A stretch of 64,000 bases of DNA from Thermogemmatispora aurantia (GTDB lineage Bacteria > Chloroflexota > Ktedonobacteria > Ktedonobacterales > Ktedonobacteraceae). Made by a program: the position numbers and the translations under genes. The DNA lies in the NCBI RefSeq assembly GCF_008974285.1, contig NZ_BKZV01000002.1, positions 400,613-464,612 of the forward strand, given 5' to 3'. The notes under the pieces are model-generated. The model was not told the origin of the DNA. It did not search any database and was given only the letters and a program-made list of their open reading frames with translations. Position 1 is the first letter of the stretch; the number at the start of each line of letters is the position of its first letter. Shown in pieces: positions 39,423 through 48,261 of the stretch.

Positions 39423-40596
39423 GCCACATGAGACGCTCCTTTTTCGCAGCGGGCGCCCCTTCGACGCGGGCGAGGTGGGCTTTGCGGAATCGCTCTTTCC
39501 TCCAACACCAGAAACTCTGCAGGGAGCGCTGCGGGCTTTGATTGCCAGCAACTGGGATCAGCGCAAAAGCCTGCCGGAGCTGTTCCTCGATCGGGAGCTG
39601 ACCGCCCTCATCGGCGATCAACAGAGCTATGGGCGCCTGCGCATTCAGCTCATCACGCTCGGGCGACGCCGGCCAGCCCAGAACGGGAGCCAGAACTTTG
39701 AGCTGCTCTATCCTATGCCCGCCCATTTGCTGCGCGGACCTGGGCCACAAGGCCAGCAAACCCGCCTACTGCGCTTGAAACCGGCCTCGCCCGCCGGGGT
39801 CTCGACGAACCTTCCCCAGGGGTTGCAACTGCTCTATCCTCAAGGCCAGGAGCAAGAGCAACCGCTTGGCAAGGGGAGCAAGCTGCAAGGCTGGCTGACA
39901 GCAGAAGGACTGGAGGCAGCCCTGCGCCCCGATGGTCAGCTGACCGACGCCATGATCGTCTCCGCCAGCGAGACCCATGAGGAAGAGCCTCGCACGGGGA
40001 TCGCCCGTCAGGAGAGCACAGGGGCGACCGAGGAGGGCATGCTCTATACTATCTACGCTGTTCGGATGCGACCCGGCTATGGCTTTATGGTCGACCTGCG
40101 CCTGGCTCAGACAGCTGACCCCCTCAGCGATCAGTTGCTACCTGACGAGCAGACCGCTTCGCTCTTGCGCCTGCCTGCGCCTCCGGCGCACTTCGTCCAT
40201 ATCCTGGGCGGTGAGAGCCGTCCTGCAACCGTCTGGCTGATTGATCCCCAGGCTACACCGGTGCGGGCCGCCACACCTCAGCCACCAGATCCCGAACGCG
40301 GGCAGCGGCTTCTGCTCTATCTGACCACCCCGGCGATCTTTGCCGGTGGCTGGCGACCAGAGCGCTGGCCTGCAGCTCTTGGACAACCCATCGCCGCGGC
40401 TATCAGCCACTATCGGTGGATTGGCGGCTGGCAGATGACCCCCCGCCATCACGGCGGCCAGAGCAAAACGGCCCGACGCTGCGTTCCTGAAGGAAGCGTC
40501 TACTTCTTTGACAAGCAAACAGATGGAGATCTCTACCAGCTAACAGATATCGGCAAAGAAATAGGATACGGTATGACCCTTAAAGGAGCCTGGTGA
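39406..40596 (+). CDS. cmr3: Type III-B RAMP protein Cmr3
   Basis: A 396-residue subunit that caps the 5' tag of the crRNA with Cas10. The run LLFRSGRPFDAGEVGFAESL, then FPPTPETLQGALRALI, is the Cmr3 signature. A glycine-rich loop comes late (IGYGMTLKGAW). I chose the start at MYLFIEP, which has AGGAAAG close upstream. The frame is open 7 codons further. It overlaps the end of cmr2 by 17 bp and is followed one base later by cmr4. Confidence 0.92.
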   Translation: MYLFIEPHETLLFRSGRPFDAGEVGFAESLFPPTPETLQGALRALIASNWDQRKSLPELFLDRELTALIGDQQSYGRLRIQLITLGRRRPAQNGSQNFELLYPMPAHLLRGPGPQGQQTRLLRLKPASPAGVSTNLPQGLQLLYPQGQEQEQPLGKGSKLQGWLTAEGLEAALRPDGQLTDAMIVSASETHEEEPRTGIARQESTGATEEGMLYTIYAVRMRPGYGFMVDLRLAQTADPLSDQLLPDEQTASLLRLPAPPAHFVHILGGESRPATVWLIDPQATPVRAATPQPPDPERGQRLLLYLTTPAIFAGGWRPERWPAALGQPIAAAISHYRWIGGWQMTPRHHGGQSKTARRCVPEGSVYFFDKQTDGDLYQLTDIGKEIGYGMTLKGAW

Positions 40597-40597
40597 A

Positions 40598-41572
40598 ATG
40601 ATTACAGCAACGAGCATGATGTACATCTATACAGAAACGCCCTTGCATGCCGGCGTGGGTAGTGGCCTGAGCAGTGTCGAGCTACCAATTCAGCGCGAGC
40701 GCCATACCCAGTATCCCATGATCCAGGGCAGCAGCATCAAAGGGAAACTGCGCGCTCTGATCGCCGATCAGTGTGGCAGCAACTCCGACAGACGGGTCAA
40801 GGCGCTCTTTGGTCACGAGCGTGAAACTCAAGAGACAGACCAGCTTCACGCTGGGGCCTTGATTGTCGGCGATGCCCGCATCCTGCTCTTCCCTGTGCGC
40901 TCCCTCCAGGGAGTTTTCGCCTACACCACGTCTTTCGACGTCCTGGAACGCTTCAGAAAGGATCTCATCCACGTCCACCAGGAGCAGACTTTTCCGCAGT
41001 TGCCGTCGACCCGACTGAAGAATGGCCAGGCGCTTGTGACTGAGCAATCAGAGGTGATCACCTCTCAAAGCGGCCCCGGCTTGCTGCTGGAAGAGTTTAG
41101 CTTCGAGGTGAGCAGGAGCCAACAGGTGACCAGCGTAGCGCACTGGCTGGCAGAGCACGCCCTCCCCTTTGATGGCTATTGGGCAGACAAACTGCAACAT
41201 TCGCTGGTCGTCCTCGCCGACGACGATTTCCGCGACTTCGTGCTCTATTCAACCGAGGTGATCACCCGCATTGCCATCGATCAGGAGAAGAAAACGGTCA
41301 AAGAGGGCGCCCTCTGGACAGAGGAACATCTGCCGACAGACACCCTGCTCTACGCTCCTATCTACGCGACCAACGAGCGACGTCCCAGCGAGCAGGGCCA
41401 AGTGCCGCGCCAGGGCCTGGAACTGCTCCAAGAGGCCCAGGCCCTCAGCCAGCAGGCTGGGGCCGGCCCCTACCTGCAGCTCGGCGGCGACGAGACCGTA
41501 GGGCGCGGCTTCGTCAAGGTGCGCTGGAGTCCCCCCGTCCCGCTCACTGGCTCCGCTACCGGTAGGCCCTAA
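40598..41572 (+). CDS. cmr4: Type III-B backbone RAMP protein Cmr4, catalytic Asp replaced by Glu
   Basis: A 324-residue backbone subunit that polymerises along the crRNA and normally cuts target RNA every 6 nt. The start is family-typical (ETPLHAGVGSGL), followed by ELPIQRERHTQYPMIQGSSI and KGKLRAL. The residue before LPIQRE is Glu28. In P. furiosus Cmr4 the equivalent residue is the catalytic Asp26 (VVDQPIQRE). The GAG codon at 40679-40681 is unambiguous. Cleavage may therefore be weakened or lost, though Glu could still act. The rest, including GGDETVGRGFVKV near the C-terminus, is normal. AGGAG lies 9 bases before the ATG. Confidence 0.94.
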   Translation: MITATSMMYIYTETPLHAGVGSGLSSVELPIQRERHTQYPMIQGSSIKGKLRALIADQCGSNSDRRVKALFGHERETQETDQLHAGALIVGDARILLFPVRSLQGVFAYTTSFDVLERFRKDLIHVHQEQTFPQLPSTRLKNGQALVTEQSEVITSQSGPGLLLEEFSFEVSRSQQVTSVAHWLAEHALPFDGYWADKLQHSLVVLADDDFRDFVLYSTEVITRIAIDQEKKTVKEGALWTEEHLPTDTLLYAPIYATNERRPSEQGQVPRQGLELLQEAQALSQQAGAGPYLQLGGDETVGRGFVKVRWSPPVPLTGSATGRP

Positions 41573-41638
41573 GCTATCGTCCTTCTTCTTAGTTAGAAGA
41601 AAGATAATAAAAGATAATAAATAGAATAGGTGAATACT

Positions 41639-42127
41639 ATGATAGAAGAGAAACAACCAGCACGACGCCTGTTAGAACAAGAGCGCGGCAAGTTCGCCTG
41701 GAACTGTATTCAAGAGATAAAGAAGCTACCCTCAGCAGAATTGCAGGCCGAATATCGCACACGGGCCTTGACCTTTAACCAGATGGTGCAGATCAACGGC
41801 CTGGGGGCCACCCTCGGCTTTCTGAAGGCCAAAGCAACAAAGGAGCAGAAGGGGGGACAGGAGCAGCAAGTACTAAGCGCCTACGGCTATCTACTGCAGC
41901 ATCTGACCAACTGGATGCACCAGCGTGGTTTTGTCGCTAACGAAGACCAGAAATTTGATGCCCTGTTGAGCTGGGTACTGGAGGAGGCCGATCGAGAGGA
42001 GTACCGCCGGGCGACCACTGAATGTCTGGCCTTCGGCGACTGGCTCCGTCGTTTCGCCGAAGCCGAGCTCTCCAAAGAGGATAGCCAACAGGCTACCGGG
42101 CCAGGACAGCAAGGAGGGAGAGAGTAA
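41639..42127 (+). CDS. cmr5: Type III-B small subunit Cmr5
   Basis: A 162-residue all-helical protein, matching the Cmr5 role as the inner filament along the target strand. Typical features are the N-terminal LLEQERGKFAWNCIQEI, then EYRTRALTFNQMVQINGLGA and TLGFLKAKA. The C-terminal ~25 residues are Gln/Glu/Gly-rich and disordered. I took ATG at 41639 (AGG 8 bases upstream) over GTG at 41630. A 66-bp AT-rich gap with a duplicated AAGATAATAA unit separates it from cmr4, and only 4 bp separate it from cmr6. Confidence 0.9.
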   Translation: MIEEKQPARRLLEQERGKFAWNCIQEIKKLPSAELQAEYRTRALTFNQMVQINGLGATLGFLKAKATKEQKGGQEQQVLSAYGYLLQHLTNWMHQRGFVANEDQKFDALLSWVLEEADREEYRRATTECLAFGDWLRRFAEAELSKEDSQQATGPGQQGGRE

Positions 42128-42131
42128 GAAC

Positions 42132-43349
42132 ATGAGTGGAATGGAGCATAGTCATCCAGGGCAAAGGTCCCCCGGAAGACCGCCGCAGTCCCCAGGTGGC
42201 CCCAGTGGAAAGAAGAGGGCTACCGCAGAGAGCCACCTATCACCCTATCTTCTGCCCCAGGAGGCAGCCAGCCTGGTCCAGCAGGCCCTTGGCTCATCCA
42301 AAGTCTGCCCCAACCTGGGGCTGCAACTCCACCGCTACATTCCCAGCGCGGTTCTTCAGCTCTCGCCAGACTCCGATAGCAAAGCGTCCCCGGCGGCGCG
42401 CCAGCAGTGGTTGCAGGCCCTGGCCCAAGGCTACCAACCCGACCAGGCCCTCGCCACAGGTGCGTACCAGCGCTGGCAGGCGTTCACCCGCGCTCTGAAC
42501 GCCCTTCATTTCGAGGCCGAGATCGACTGGCGCATGGTTGTCGGTTTGGGCGGTAACTCTGTCCTGGAGACCGACCTGACGCTGCACCGCAACTACAGCC
42601 TGCCAATCGTTCCCGGCAGTGCCCTTAAAGGTCTGACGCGCAACTACGCCGCTCAAGAGGACTGGGAGGTCACCATCCCCGATGAGCAAGGCCAGCCTCG
42701 GCAGAGAAAGAAAGCGGAAGCTGACCTGAACCGCCTTTTCGGCACCCTCGATCAGGCCGGCAGCGTCATCTTTTTCGATGCCATGCCACTCAAAGGAGAG
42801 GCCAGGCTGGAGCTGGATGTCATGACGCCCCACTATCCCGACTATTATCAGGGGGGCAAACCTCCCAGCAACGATCAACAGCCCGTACCGATCACCTTCC
42901 TCACCGTGGCCAAGACTACCTTTGCCTTCGCCATCGCTCCACGTACTCCCACACCTGGCGACCGCGCCGATACTGCCCTCGCTCTGGCCCTGCTCAAGCA
43001 GGCCCTGGCTGACTACGGTATCGGCGGCAAGACCAGCGCCGGCTACGGCTACTTCCACCAGGTAACCAACATGCCGCCCCCTAACGGCGCCGACCCCGCT
43101 GACCCCCAGGAAGAGAAAGGCGAGGGTCTGGAGGAAGCGCGGGCCAAAGCCAGGGAACTGGCAGCCCTCACCCCTGAGCAGCTTCAACGGAAAGGAGGCC
43201 AGGAGCTTCTGGGCGCCCTGGCTCAAATGCCCTCGCCCGCAGCACAACGCCTGCTGGCCCGAGAGATCGAGAAGATCCACCGCCAGAAAGGGGTCGATCT
43301 ACAAAAGAAATCCGCACTTTTCAACTATATCAAACAATTGCTACAATAG
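42132..43349 (+). CDS. cmr6: Type III-B RAMP protein Cmr6
   Basis: A 405-residue subunit next to Cmr1 at the 3' end of the complex. The core motif GLGGNSVLETDLTLHRNYSL, then PIVPGSALKGLTR, and the late glycine loop GIGGKTSAGYGYF (about 296-308) identify it. Beyond that loop there is a ~95-residue charged helical extension (LEEARAKARELAALTPEQLQ, LLAREIEKIHRQKGVDL). The first ~35 residues are Pro/Gly-rich. Its ribosome-binding site GGAGGGAG lies inside the end of cmr5. The stop overlaps the ribosome-binding site of the short ORF that follows. Confidence 0.93.
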   Translation: MSGMEHSHPGQRSPGRPPQSPGGPSGKKRATAESHLSPYLLPQEAASLVQQALGSSKVCPNLGLQLHRYIPSAVLQLSPDSDSKASPAARQQWLQALAQGYQPDQALATGAYQRWQAFTRALNALHFEAEIDWRMVVGLGGNSVLETDLTLHRNYSLPIVPGSALKGLTRNYAAQEDWEVTIPDEQGQPRQRKKAEADLNRLFGTLDQAGSVIFFDAMPLKGEARLELDVMTPHYPDYYQGGKPPSNDQQPVPITFLTVAKTTFAFAIAPRTPTPGDRADTALALALLKQALADYGIGGKTSAGYGYFHQVTNMPPPNGADPADPQEEKGEGLEEARAKARELAALTPEQLQRKGGQELLGALAQMPSPAAQRLLAREIEKIHRQKGVDLQKKSALFNYIKQLLQ

Positions 43350-43363
43350 GAGAATACTAACCG

Positions 43364-43531
43364 ATGAGCGCCACCATGACCAGGAGTCAGATGGTGAGCT
43401 GGCTCTGCATCTATCCCTTGCGCTCCATTGTCGATGGCCAGCTAGTTCACGAGGACGACAGGCAATGGTCACTACCGCCTGATGCCGTTCTCAGATTGAG
43501 CATTTCAAAGCGCCGCGGAGTCTCAATATAG
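43364..43531 (+). CDS. Short ORF ending the cmr operon, unrecognised
   Basis: 55 codons beginning MSATMTRSQMVSWLCIYPLR. It starts 14 bp after the cmr6 stop, with AGGAG 11 bases upstream, so it is placed as a translated seventh gene of the operon. I recognise no family. The frame (WSLPPDAVLRLSISKRRG) looks like real coding sequence. It may be a small accessory protein or the remaining N-terminus of a longer gene whose rest has been lost. A strong hairpin follows 12 bp after the stop. Confidence 0.5.
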   Translation: MSATMTRSQMVSWLCIYPLRSIVDGQLVHEDDRQWSLPPDAVLRLSISKRRGVSI

Positions 43532-43543
43532 CTCAGCTCAATG

Positions 43544-43576
43544 CCCCTGGCCGGTCCAGCCAGCCTCGGCCAGGGG
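43544..43576 (+). terminator. Hairpin ending the cmr operon
   Basis: A perfect 10-bp stem CCCCTGGCCG (43544-43553) and CGGCCAGGGG (43567-43576) with a 13-nt loop lies 12 bp after the short ORF. No U-tract follows, so it may be a weak terminator or a 3'-protecting hairpin. Confidence 0.55.
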
Positions 43577-43753
43577 CGCGCCCCAAGCTAGCAGGGCTTT
43601 CTGTCCGCCTCGACTCTATAACAAGAGGAAATACACTGAGACGGAAAAAGCAGCAAGCAGCCGTGAAAAGAAAGCCAGAAAACCGTATACACATCTTGCA
43701 AACAGATTAGCTTTCTTATTTACTCACTCCCTCATTACCCCCCCCTCCTCCCC

Positions 43754-43782
43754 TTGTCCTGGCCTGTCACATACTGTAGAAT
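43754..43782 (+). promoter_or_regulatory. Promoter of the aldehyde dehydrogenase gene
   Basis: TTGTCC (-35, 43754-43759), 17 bp and TAGAAT (-10, 43777-43782). The leader would be about 45 nt and includes GGAGG before the ATG. Confidence 0.55.
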
Positions 43783-43834
43783 GGCTCTTGTTAGTGGGTA
43801 GAGTGAGCCATGCTTTCAAATGGAGGTATAGTTT

Positions 43835-45589
43835 ATGAGCACCAGCAGCACCCGACACGGCTCTCCTCACTTCCCCACAGTGAGTGGCAGTATAGCCCCA
43901 TCCACGCAGCAGGACATGGATGAGGCCGTGCAGGCGCTGCAGGCCCACAAAGACCACTGGGTCGCAGTGCCGGTGCGCGAGCGCATTGCCATCTTAGAGC
44001 AGCTCCTCAGCAACTTCGTGGCCATTGCCCCGCGTTGGGTTGAGGCCAGCCTCAAAGCCAAAGGTCTCGCCGCCGACGAGCCAGCGGCCAGCGAAGAGTG
44101 GGGAGCGGGCGTCTTACCAGTCATCAACAACCTGCGCCAGCTTCGGCAGTCGTTGCTCGACATCGAGCGCTACGGCCATCCCCGGATTCCCGGCCCGGTG
44201 CTGACCATGCCCAACGGCCAGGTGGCCGCGCGCGTCTTTCCGCAGAGCGTCTACGACCGCCTCTTTTTTATGGGCCTCACCGCAGAGATCTGGATGGAAC
44301 CGGGGGTGAGCATCAGTGAGCTGCCGCACACCCAGGCTCTCATCTACCAGGACCACCAACACAGCGGCAAAGTGGCGCTTGTACTGGGCGCCGGCAACGT
44401 CGCCAGCATTGGGCCGATGGATATCCTCTACAAACTCTTCGTCGAAGATCAGGTTGTCCTGTTTAAAGCCAATCCGGTAAACGCCTATCTTGGTCCCTTG
44501 CTGAGCGAGGCTTTTCAACCGCTGATCGATAGAGGCTTCTTGCGTCTGATCTATGGAGGCGCCGAAGAAGGGGCCTACCTTTGCCAGCATCCAGGCGTCG
44601 AGGAGATTCACATCACTGGCTCTGACAAAACCTACGAGGCCATCGTCTTCGGCCCCGGCCCCGAGGGGGCTCGACGCAAAGCGGCTCGCCAACCCCTGAT
44701 CAACAAGCGTGTCACTGGCGAGCTTGGCAATGTCAGCCCGCTTATCATCGTTCCCGGCCCCTGGACAGCGCGCGATCTTGCCTATCAGGCCGCCCACATT
44801 GTCAGCTCTCTCACCAACAACGCCGGCTTCAACTGCAACGCCACACGCGTACTGATTCAGCATGCCGGCTGGGAGCAGCGGCCTGAGCTGCTCAATGCCA
44901 TCCGGCGTGTCTTGCAGACCGTTCCTCCACGCTTAGCCTACTACCCCGGCGCCAGCGAGCGCCAGCGCGCCTTCGTCACCGAACATCCCGAGGCCGAGTT
45001 GTATGGACAGGGCAGCGATGGGCGACTCCCCTGGACCCTCATCACCGGACTCGATCCCGAGCGCGAGGGCGATATCTGCTATACCACCGAGGCTTTCTGC
45101 GGCCTCTTCGCCGAGACCGCTCTCGCTGCCGAAAGCATTGCCGAGTATATCGATCGCGCCGTGGCTTTCGCCAATGAACGGCTCTGGGGCACGCTCAACG
45201 CCACCCTGATCGTCCATCCCGAGTCGCTGAAGATTCCCGCCATCGCCCACGCCGTCGAGCGCGCCGTCGCTAACCTGCGCTATGGAACTATCGGCGTCAA
45301 CTACTGGGCCGGCATCGGCTTCGCCCTGGCCGCCACTACTTGGGGAGCTTTCCCCGGCCACGACAGCTACGATATCCAGTCCGGCATCGGCGTGGTCCAC
45401 AATACGCTGATGTTCTCCCGCGCGCAGAAATCTGTGCTGCGCGGCCCCTTCCGTAGCACACCTACCCCGCTTTGGTTCGTGACCGAGGGACGCAAGGCAC
45501 TGAAGACCTTTCCGAAATTGATCGAGTTTCTGGCCGCACCTTCACCGACGAAGCTCCCGGCCATCATGCTCGCAGCCACCGTCGGCTGA
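43835..45589 (+). CDS. Aldehyde dehydrogenase family protein
   Basis: A 584-residue NAD(P)-dependent dehydrogenase, longer than the usual ~490. The Rossmann part shows VALVLGAGNVASIGPMDILY and VVLFKANPVNAYLG. ITGSDKTYEAIVFG is the nucleotide loop. GELGNVSPLIIVPG contains the general-base glutamate motif, and NAGFNCNATRVL carries the catalytic cysteine at about residue 334. The aldehyde substrate is unknown. It has its own promoter and GGAGG. The extra length is at the N-terminus (~130 residues of helical sequence before the Rossmann core) and the C-terminus. Confidence 0.82.
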   Translation: MSTSSTRHGSPHFPTVSGSIAPSTQQDMDEAVQALQAHKDHWVAVPVRERIAILEQLLSNFVAIAPRWVEASLKAKGLAADEPAASEEWGAGVLPVINNLRQLRQSLLDIERYGHPRIPGPVLTMPNGQVAARVFPQSVYDRLFFMGLTAEIWMEPGVSISELPHTQALIYQDHQHSGKVALVLGAGNVASIGPMDILYKLFVEDQVVLFKANPVNAYLGPLLSEAFQPLIDRGFLRLIYGGAEEGAYLCQHPGVEEIHITGSDKTYEAIVFGPGPEGARRKAARQPLINKRVTGELGNVSPLIIVPGPWTARDLAYQAAHIVSSLTNNAGFNCNATRVLIQHAGWEQRPELLNAIRRVLQTVPPRLAYYPGASERQRAFVTEHPEAELYGQGSDGRLPWTLITGLDPEREGDICYTTEAFCGLFAETALAAESIAEYIDRAVAFANERLWGTLNATLIVHPESLKIPAIAHAVERAVANLRYGTIGVNYWAGIGFALAATTWGAFPGHDSYDIQSGIGVVHNTLMFSRAQKSVLRGPFRSTPTPLWFVTEGRKALKTFPKLIEFLAAPSPTKLPAIMLAATVG

Positions 45590-45926
45590 GTCATCAGAAG
45601 GCGACGGCTCCTCACCGCGCTCGCTGTGCTCGGCCAGATCAGGTCAGGCTCAGCGAGCATGTCGGGCGCGAGCTGTCGCTCTCGGCAGCGCTGCCCTTCG
45701 TACTCGACGAGCTGGTTCGTCTTCTATCTACCATACTTACTGTCAGTGTCCAGAGGAGGTTAATGCCTGTTTTCTGACCAGCAGTGTCACCTTTTTCCTT
45801 GGACATGACGTATCAGGAAGAGGATGACCGTTCCACCTTGGTCAATCAAGCAGGCTCTCAGGGAAGAGAGATCTTACTGTCTGAGATGTGCCAACAACAA
45901 AAAATTCATGAAGAGGAGGTCTTTGC
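45590..45926. other. Intergenic region
   Basis: 337 bp. An 8-bp inverted repeat GCTCGCTG / CAGCGAGC (45619-45626, 45651-45658) after the dehydrogenase could be a weak terminator. No other element is recognised. Confidence 0.4.
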
Positions 45927-46376
45927 ATGAGTAAGGCAGCAATACTAGTGGCGCTCGCCTCGGCTCTGGAACAAAAGGACTACCAGCAAGCCGCCGCCTA
46001 CCTCGCTGACCACTTCGTGTATTACGGGACTGGCACGCAGCATCTCAGCAAGCCTCAATTTCTGGAGCTGCTGCAGACGCTTCAGAGCGCTCTTCCCACC
46101 CTACGCTTCCACCTGCAACATTTGTGTGAGGCGGAGAACCGCGTGACCGCCCACCTTCAGCTCGCGAGCCTGCCCGTTCGGCCCTTCGCTACCGAAGGCA
46201 GCCTGAGTCTCATAGCCGGGGCAGGTCGCGGCAAAGCGAACGATCCGCTGGAGGCCGGACTGGAGTGCACCTTTGAGGGAACTTTCATCACCAGTCTTCG
46301 AGTCAAAGCCCCACCCCAGCAGAGAGCCGAGGAGGATACGCTGCGCGCGCTAGGAGTCGCGCTTCGCCAGAGCTAA
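45927..46376 (+). CDS. SnoaL/NTF2-like fold protein
   Basis: A 149-residue protein. The opening helix-strand pattern (LVALASALEQKDYQQAAAYL, ADHFVYYGTGTQHLSKPQFL) and following strands (LRFHLQHLCEAENRVTAHLQ) fit the cone-shaped SnoaL/NTF2-like fold used by small isomerases and binding proteins. No catalytic His/Asp pair can be assigned with confidence. AGAGGAGG lies 8 bases before the ATG. It stands alone and its function is unknown. Confidence 0.6.
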   Translation: MSKAAILVALASALEQKDYQQAAAYLADHFVYYGTGTQHLSKPQFLELLQTLQSALPTLRFHLQHLCEAENRVTAHLQLASLPVRPFATEGSLSLIAGAGRGKANDPLEAGLECTFEGTFITSLRVKAPPQQRAEEDTLRALGVALRQS

Positions 46377-46552
46377 GGGGATGCGTTGCAGGACGGTGCT
46401 GGCAACGAGAGCCACACCAGGCCACGCCAGCGGAGGAAACTGGGGCCACAGCAGTGCCGGAGCTTCCTCCGCCCCATCCAGGCCAGCCTGGCCTCGCAGC
46501 TCTGTACCTTTCTTCCCCCCTCGGTCGCCCTCCCCCTTCTCACTCGCGAGAC

Positions 46553-48079
46553 TCAGGCGATCTCTGCCGCCACAACCCCGCTCATCGTGCCAATGAGCAG
46601 GGTACGTCCCACCAGTGTCGGTGTGGCAAAACGCGAGGTTGGCTCAATCGCGAGACGAGCACGGACCGCCCCCGTCTGGCGATTGAGAGCGTAGAGCGCC
46701 CCCGTGCGATCGACAACGTACACGGTATTTCCGCCCACGATAGGTGAGCCGTTGATGTTTGCTGGCGCCTGCCAGCCGCGGATCAGGCGCGGGCCACTGG
46801 CAATGGTTACCTGGAGCACGCCAAGTGAGCAGGGGATATAAATGACATTGTCGACGCGCGCCGCTCCGCCATAGGCATCACAGAGCTGCTGCTCCTGGAG
46901 CTGCCCCCCTACGCCACCCAGAGCACTGGCCCGCAGCAGATAGGCAATTCCCGATTTACCGGCGATGAAGAGCAGGCCGTTGGGCAGCAGGACCGGCCCT
47001 AAGGAGCTGAGGTCGAGATCGGCGGCGTTATCGCTGGCCCACTGTGTAGGAGCAAAGCCATCCTCAAGCTGGAGGGTGGGGGAGAGACGTAACACCGAGT
47101 CGCTATGATCCCAGGCGCCCGAGGTGACAGCGCCATTGCCTACCGAGACATAGAGGTCACCGGCGTCATCAACCGCCGGTCCAGCAGGGGCCCAGATCCC
47201 TCCTTCGCGGGGCGTGGGTACGGTAAAGGTCAGCATGGGTGCCTGCGGGTTGGTGGTAGGCACGGCGACCACACGTCCACGGTAATCGCCACAGTCACCG
47301 TAGAGTCCTCCATAGGCAACATAGATGCGCCCATTGGCCAGGGCCAGAGCAGCCCGCTGCTGGTGAACACGCGGATCGGCTCCCGGAGGATCAATGCTGC
47401 GGCTGAATTTGAGGGCTCCGCTGTCGGCATCCACGCCGACGAGCAGATGTCGCGGCCCACTCACTTCAGCTACGGCAAAGATCAGGTTGGTGGCAGGATC
47501 ATAGACCGGCGTGCCAGTGATGCCCAGGGGATCAATGTTCCCGCAAGGAAGGGTCGCGAGCGGTACGGGCGTTCCAACGTTGGTATGCCAGATCACACCT
47601 CCCTTGTTCAGGTCAAGGGCGTAGAGCGAGTCGCCTTCGGTCGCCACGATGACCCGCCCATGCACAACGAGAGGTTCGGCATAGACAGCTCCGTCTAGAT
47701 GGGTAGTCCATAGCGAGACCAGGCGCGTTGGATCAGGCACGCCGGCTATGTAGCCGCTGCGGGTGTTGTCTCGATGGTAGGTGGTCCAGTCTGTGCCTCC
47801 CCCAGTCGCCGTCGGTACGGTGGCCGTCACACCAGTAGTCGGCGTGGAAAGGGAAATAGAGGAGGCAGTCGGCGTGGCTACGCCACTCGCTGGATTCCCT
47901 CCACAGGCGACAAGCAGAGCAAGGAGCAACACGCACAGCGCCAATCCCCTACGCCTCCATAACCAGCACCAGTACGCCTTGACTCGGCTGCTCCAGGTCC
48001 TTTCTTTCATGGATCGACAAGGATCTCTTCTTGCTACCCAAGATCCTCTTTCTCGATTTGCCAGTGTCGTTCTGAACAT
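46553..48079 (-). CDS. Lipoprotein with PQQ-type beta-propeller
   Basis: A 508-residue exported lipoprotein. A long basic n-region precedes the hydrophobic LALCVLLLALLVACGG, whose lipobox LVAC places the lipid on Cys59. After a Thr/Ser-rich stretch, repeated blades follow (GRVIVATEGDSLYALDLNKG, NGRIYVAYGGLYGD, NTVYVVDRTGALYALNRQTG) as in PQQ_2/BamB-like propellers. No dehydrogenase active site is seen, so it more likely binds partners or ligands outside the cell. The start at 48079 is supported by GAGGAGAAAGG. It is divergent from the acyl-CoA synthetase gene. Confidence 0.85.
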   Translation of the reverse strand: MFRTTLANRERGSWVARRDPCRSMKERTWSSRVKAYWCWLWRRRGLALCVLLLALLVACGGNPASGVATPTASSISLSTPTTGVTATVPTATGGGTDWTTYHRDNTRSGYIAGVPDPTRLVSLWTTHLDGAVYAEPLVVHGRVIVATEGDSLYALDLNKGGVIWHTNVGTPVPLATLPCGNIDPLGITGTPVYDPATNLIFAVAEVSGPRHLLVGVDADSGALKFSRSIDPPGADPRVHQQRAALALANGRIYVAYGGLYGDCGDYRGRVVAVPTTNPQAPMLTFTVPTPREGGIWAPAGPAVDDAGDLYVSVGNGAVTSGAWDHSDSVLRLSPTLQLEDGFAPTQWASDNAADLDLSSLGPVLLPNGLLFIAGKSGIAYLLRASALGGVGGQLQEQQLCDAYGGAARVDNVIYIPCSLGVLQVTIASGPRLIRGWQAPANINGSPIVGGNTVYVVDRTGALYALNRQTGAVRARLAIEPTSRFATPTLVGRTLLIGTMSGVVAAEIA

Positions 48080-48261
48080 GAGCCTTTCTCCTCAGCGAGG
48101 GAGTTCAATCATGAAGCATTTCCTCTTCAAAGCTGTTCAAATTGCATTAATACCAAATTTTAGAGTATTAAACTCTCCGTTGAGGAACTTGACATAACAA
48201 CACATTCAATCTGTCTACCAGGCAGAGCTGGTACTTTCGCGCAGGTAGGTAGAAGCTACCC

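Larger units (their letters stand above)
43532..43834. other. Intergenic region after the cmr operon
   Basis: 303 bp with a GC-rich hairpin at its left end and the aldehyde dehydrogenase promoter at 43754-43782. No CRISPR repeat was seen. Confidence 0.5.

Noticed and set aside
42294..43280. A 328-codon minus-strand frame opposite cmr6.
   Set aside because: It is a shadow of cmr6, with no domain and no ribosome-binding site.
48189..48217. TTGACA at 48189 as the acs promoter.
   Set aside because: The hexamers 17-18 bp downstream (TGTCTA region) do not resemble a -10, whereas the pair at 48262-48290 fits well.
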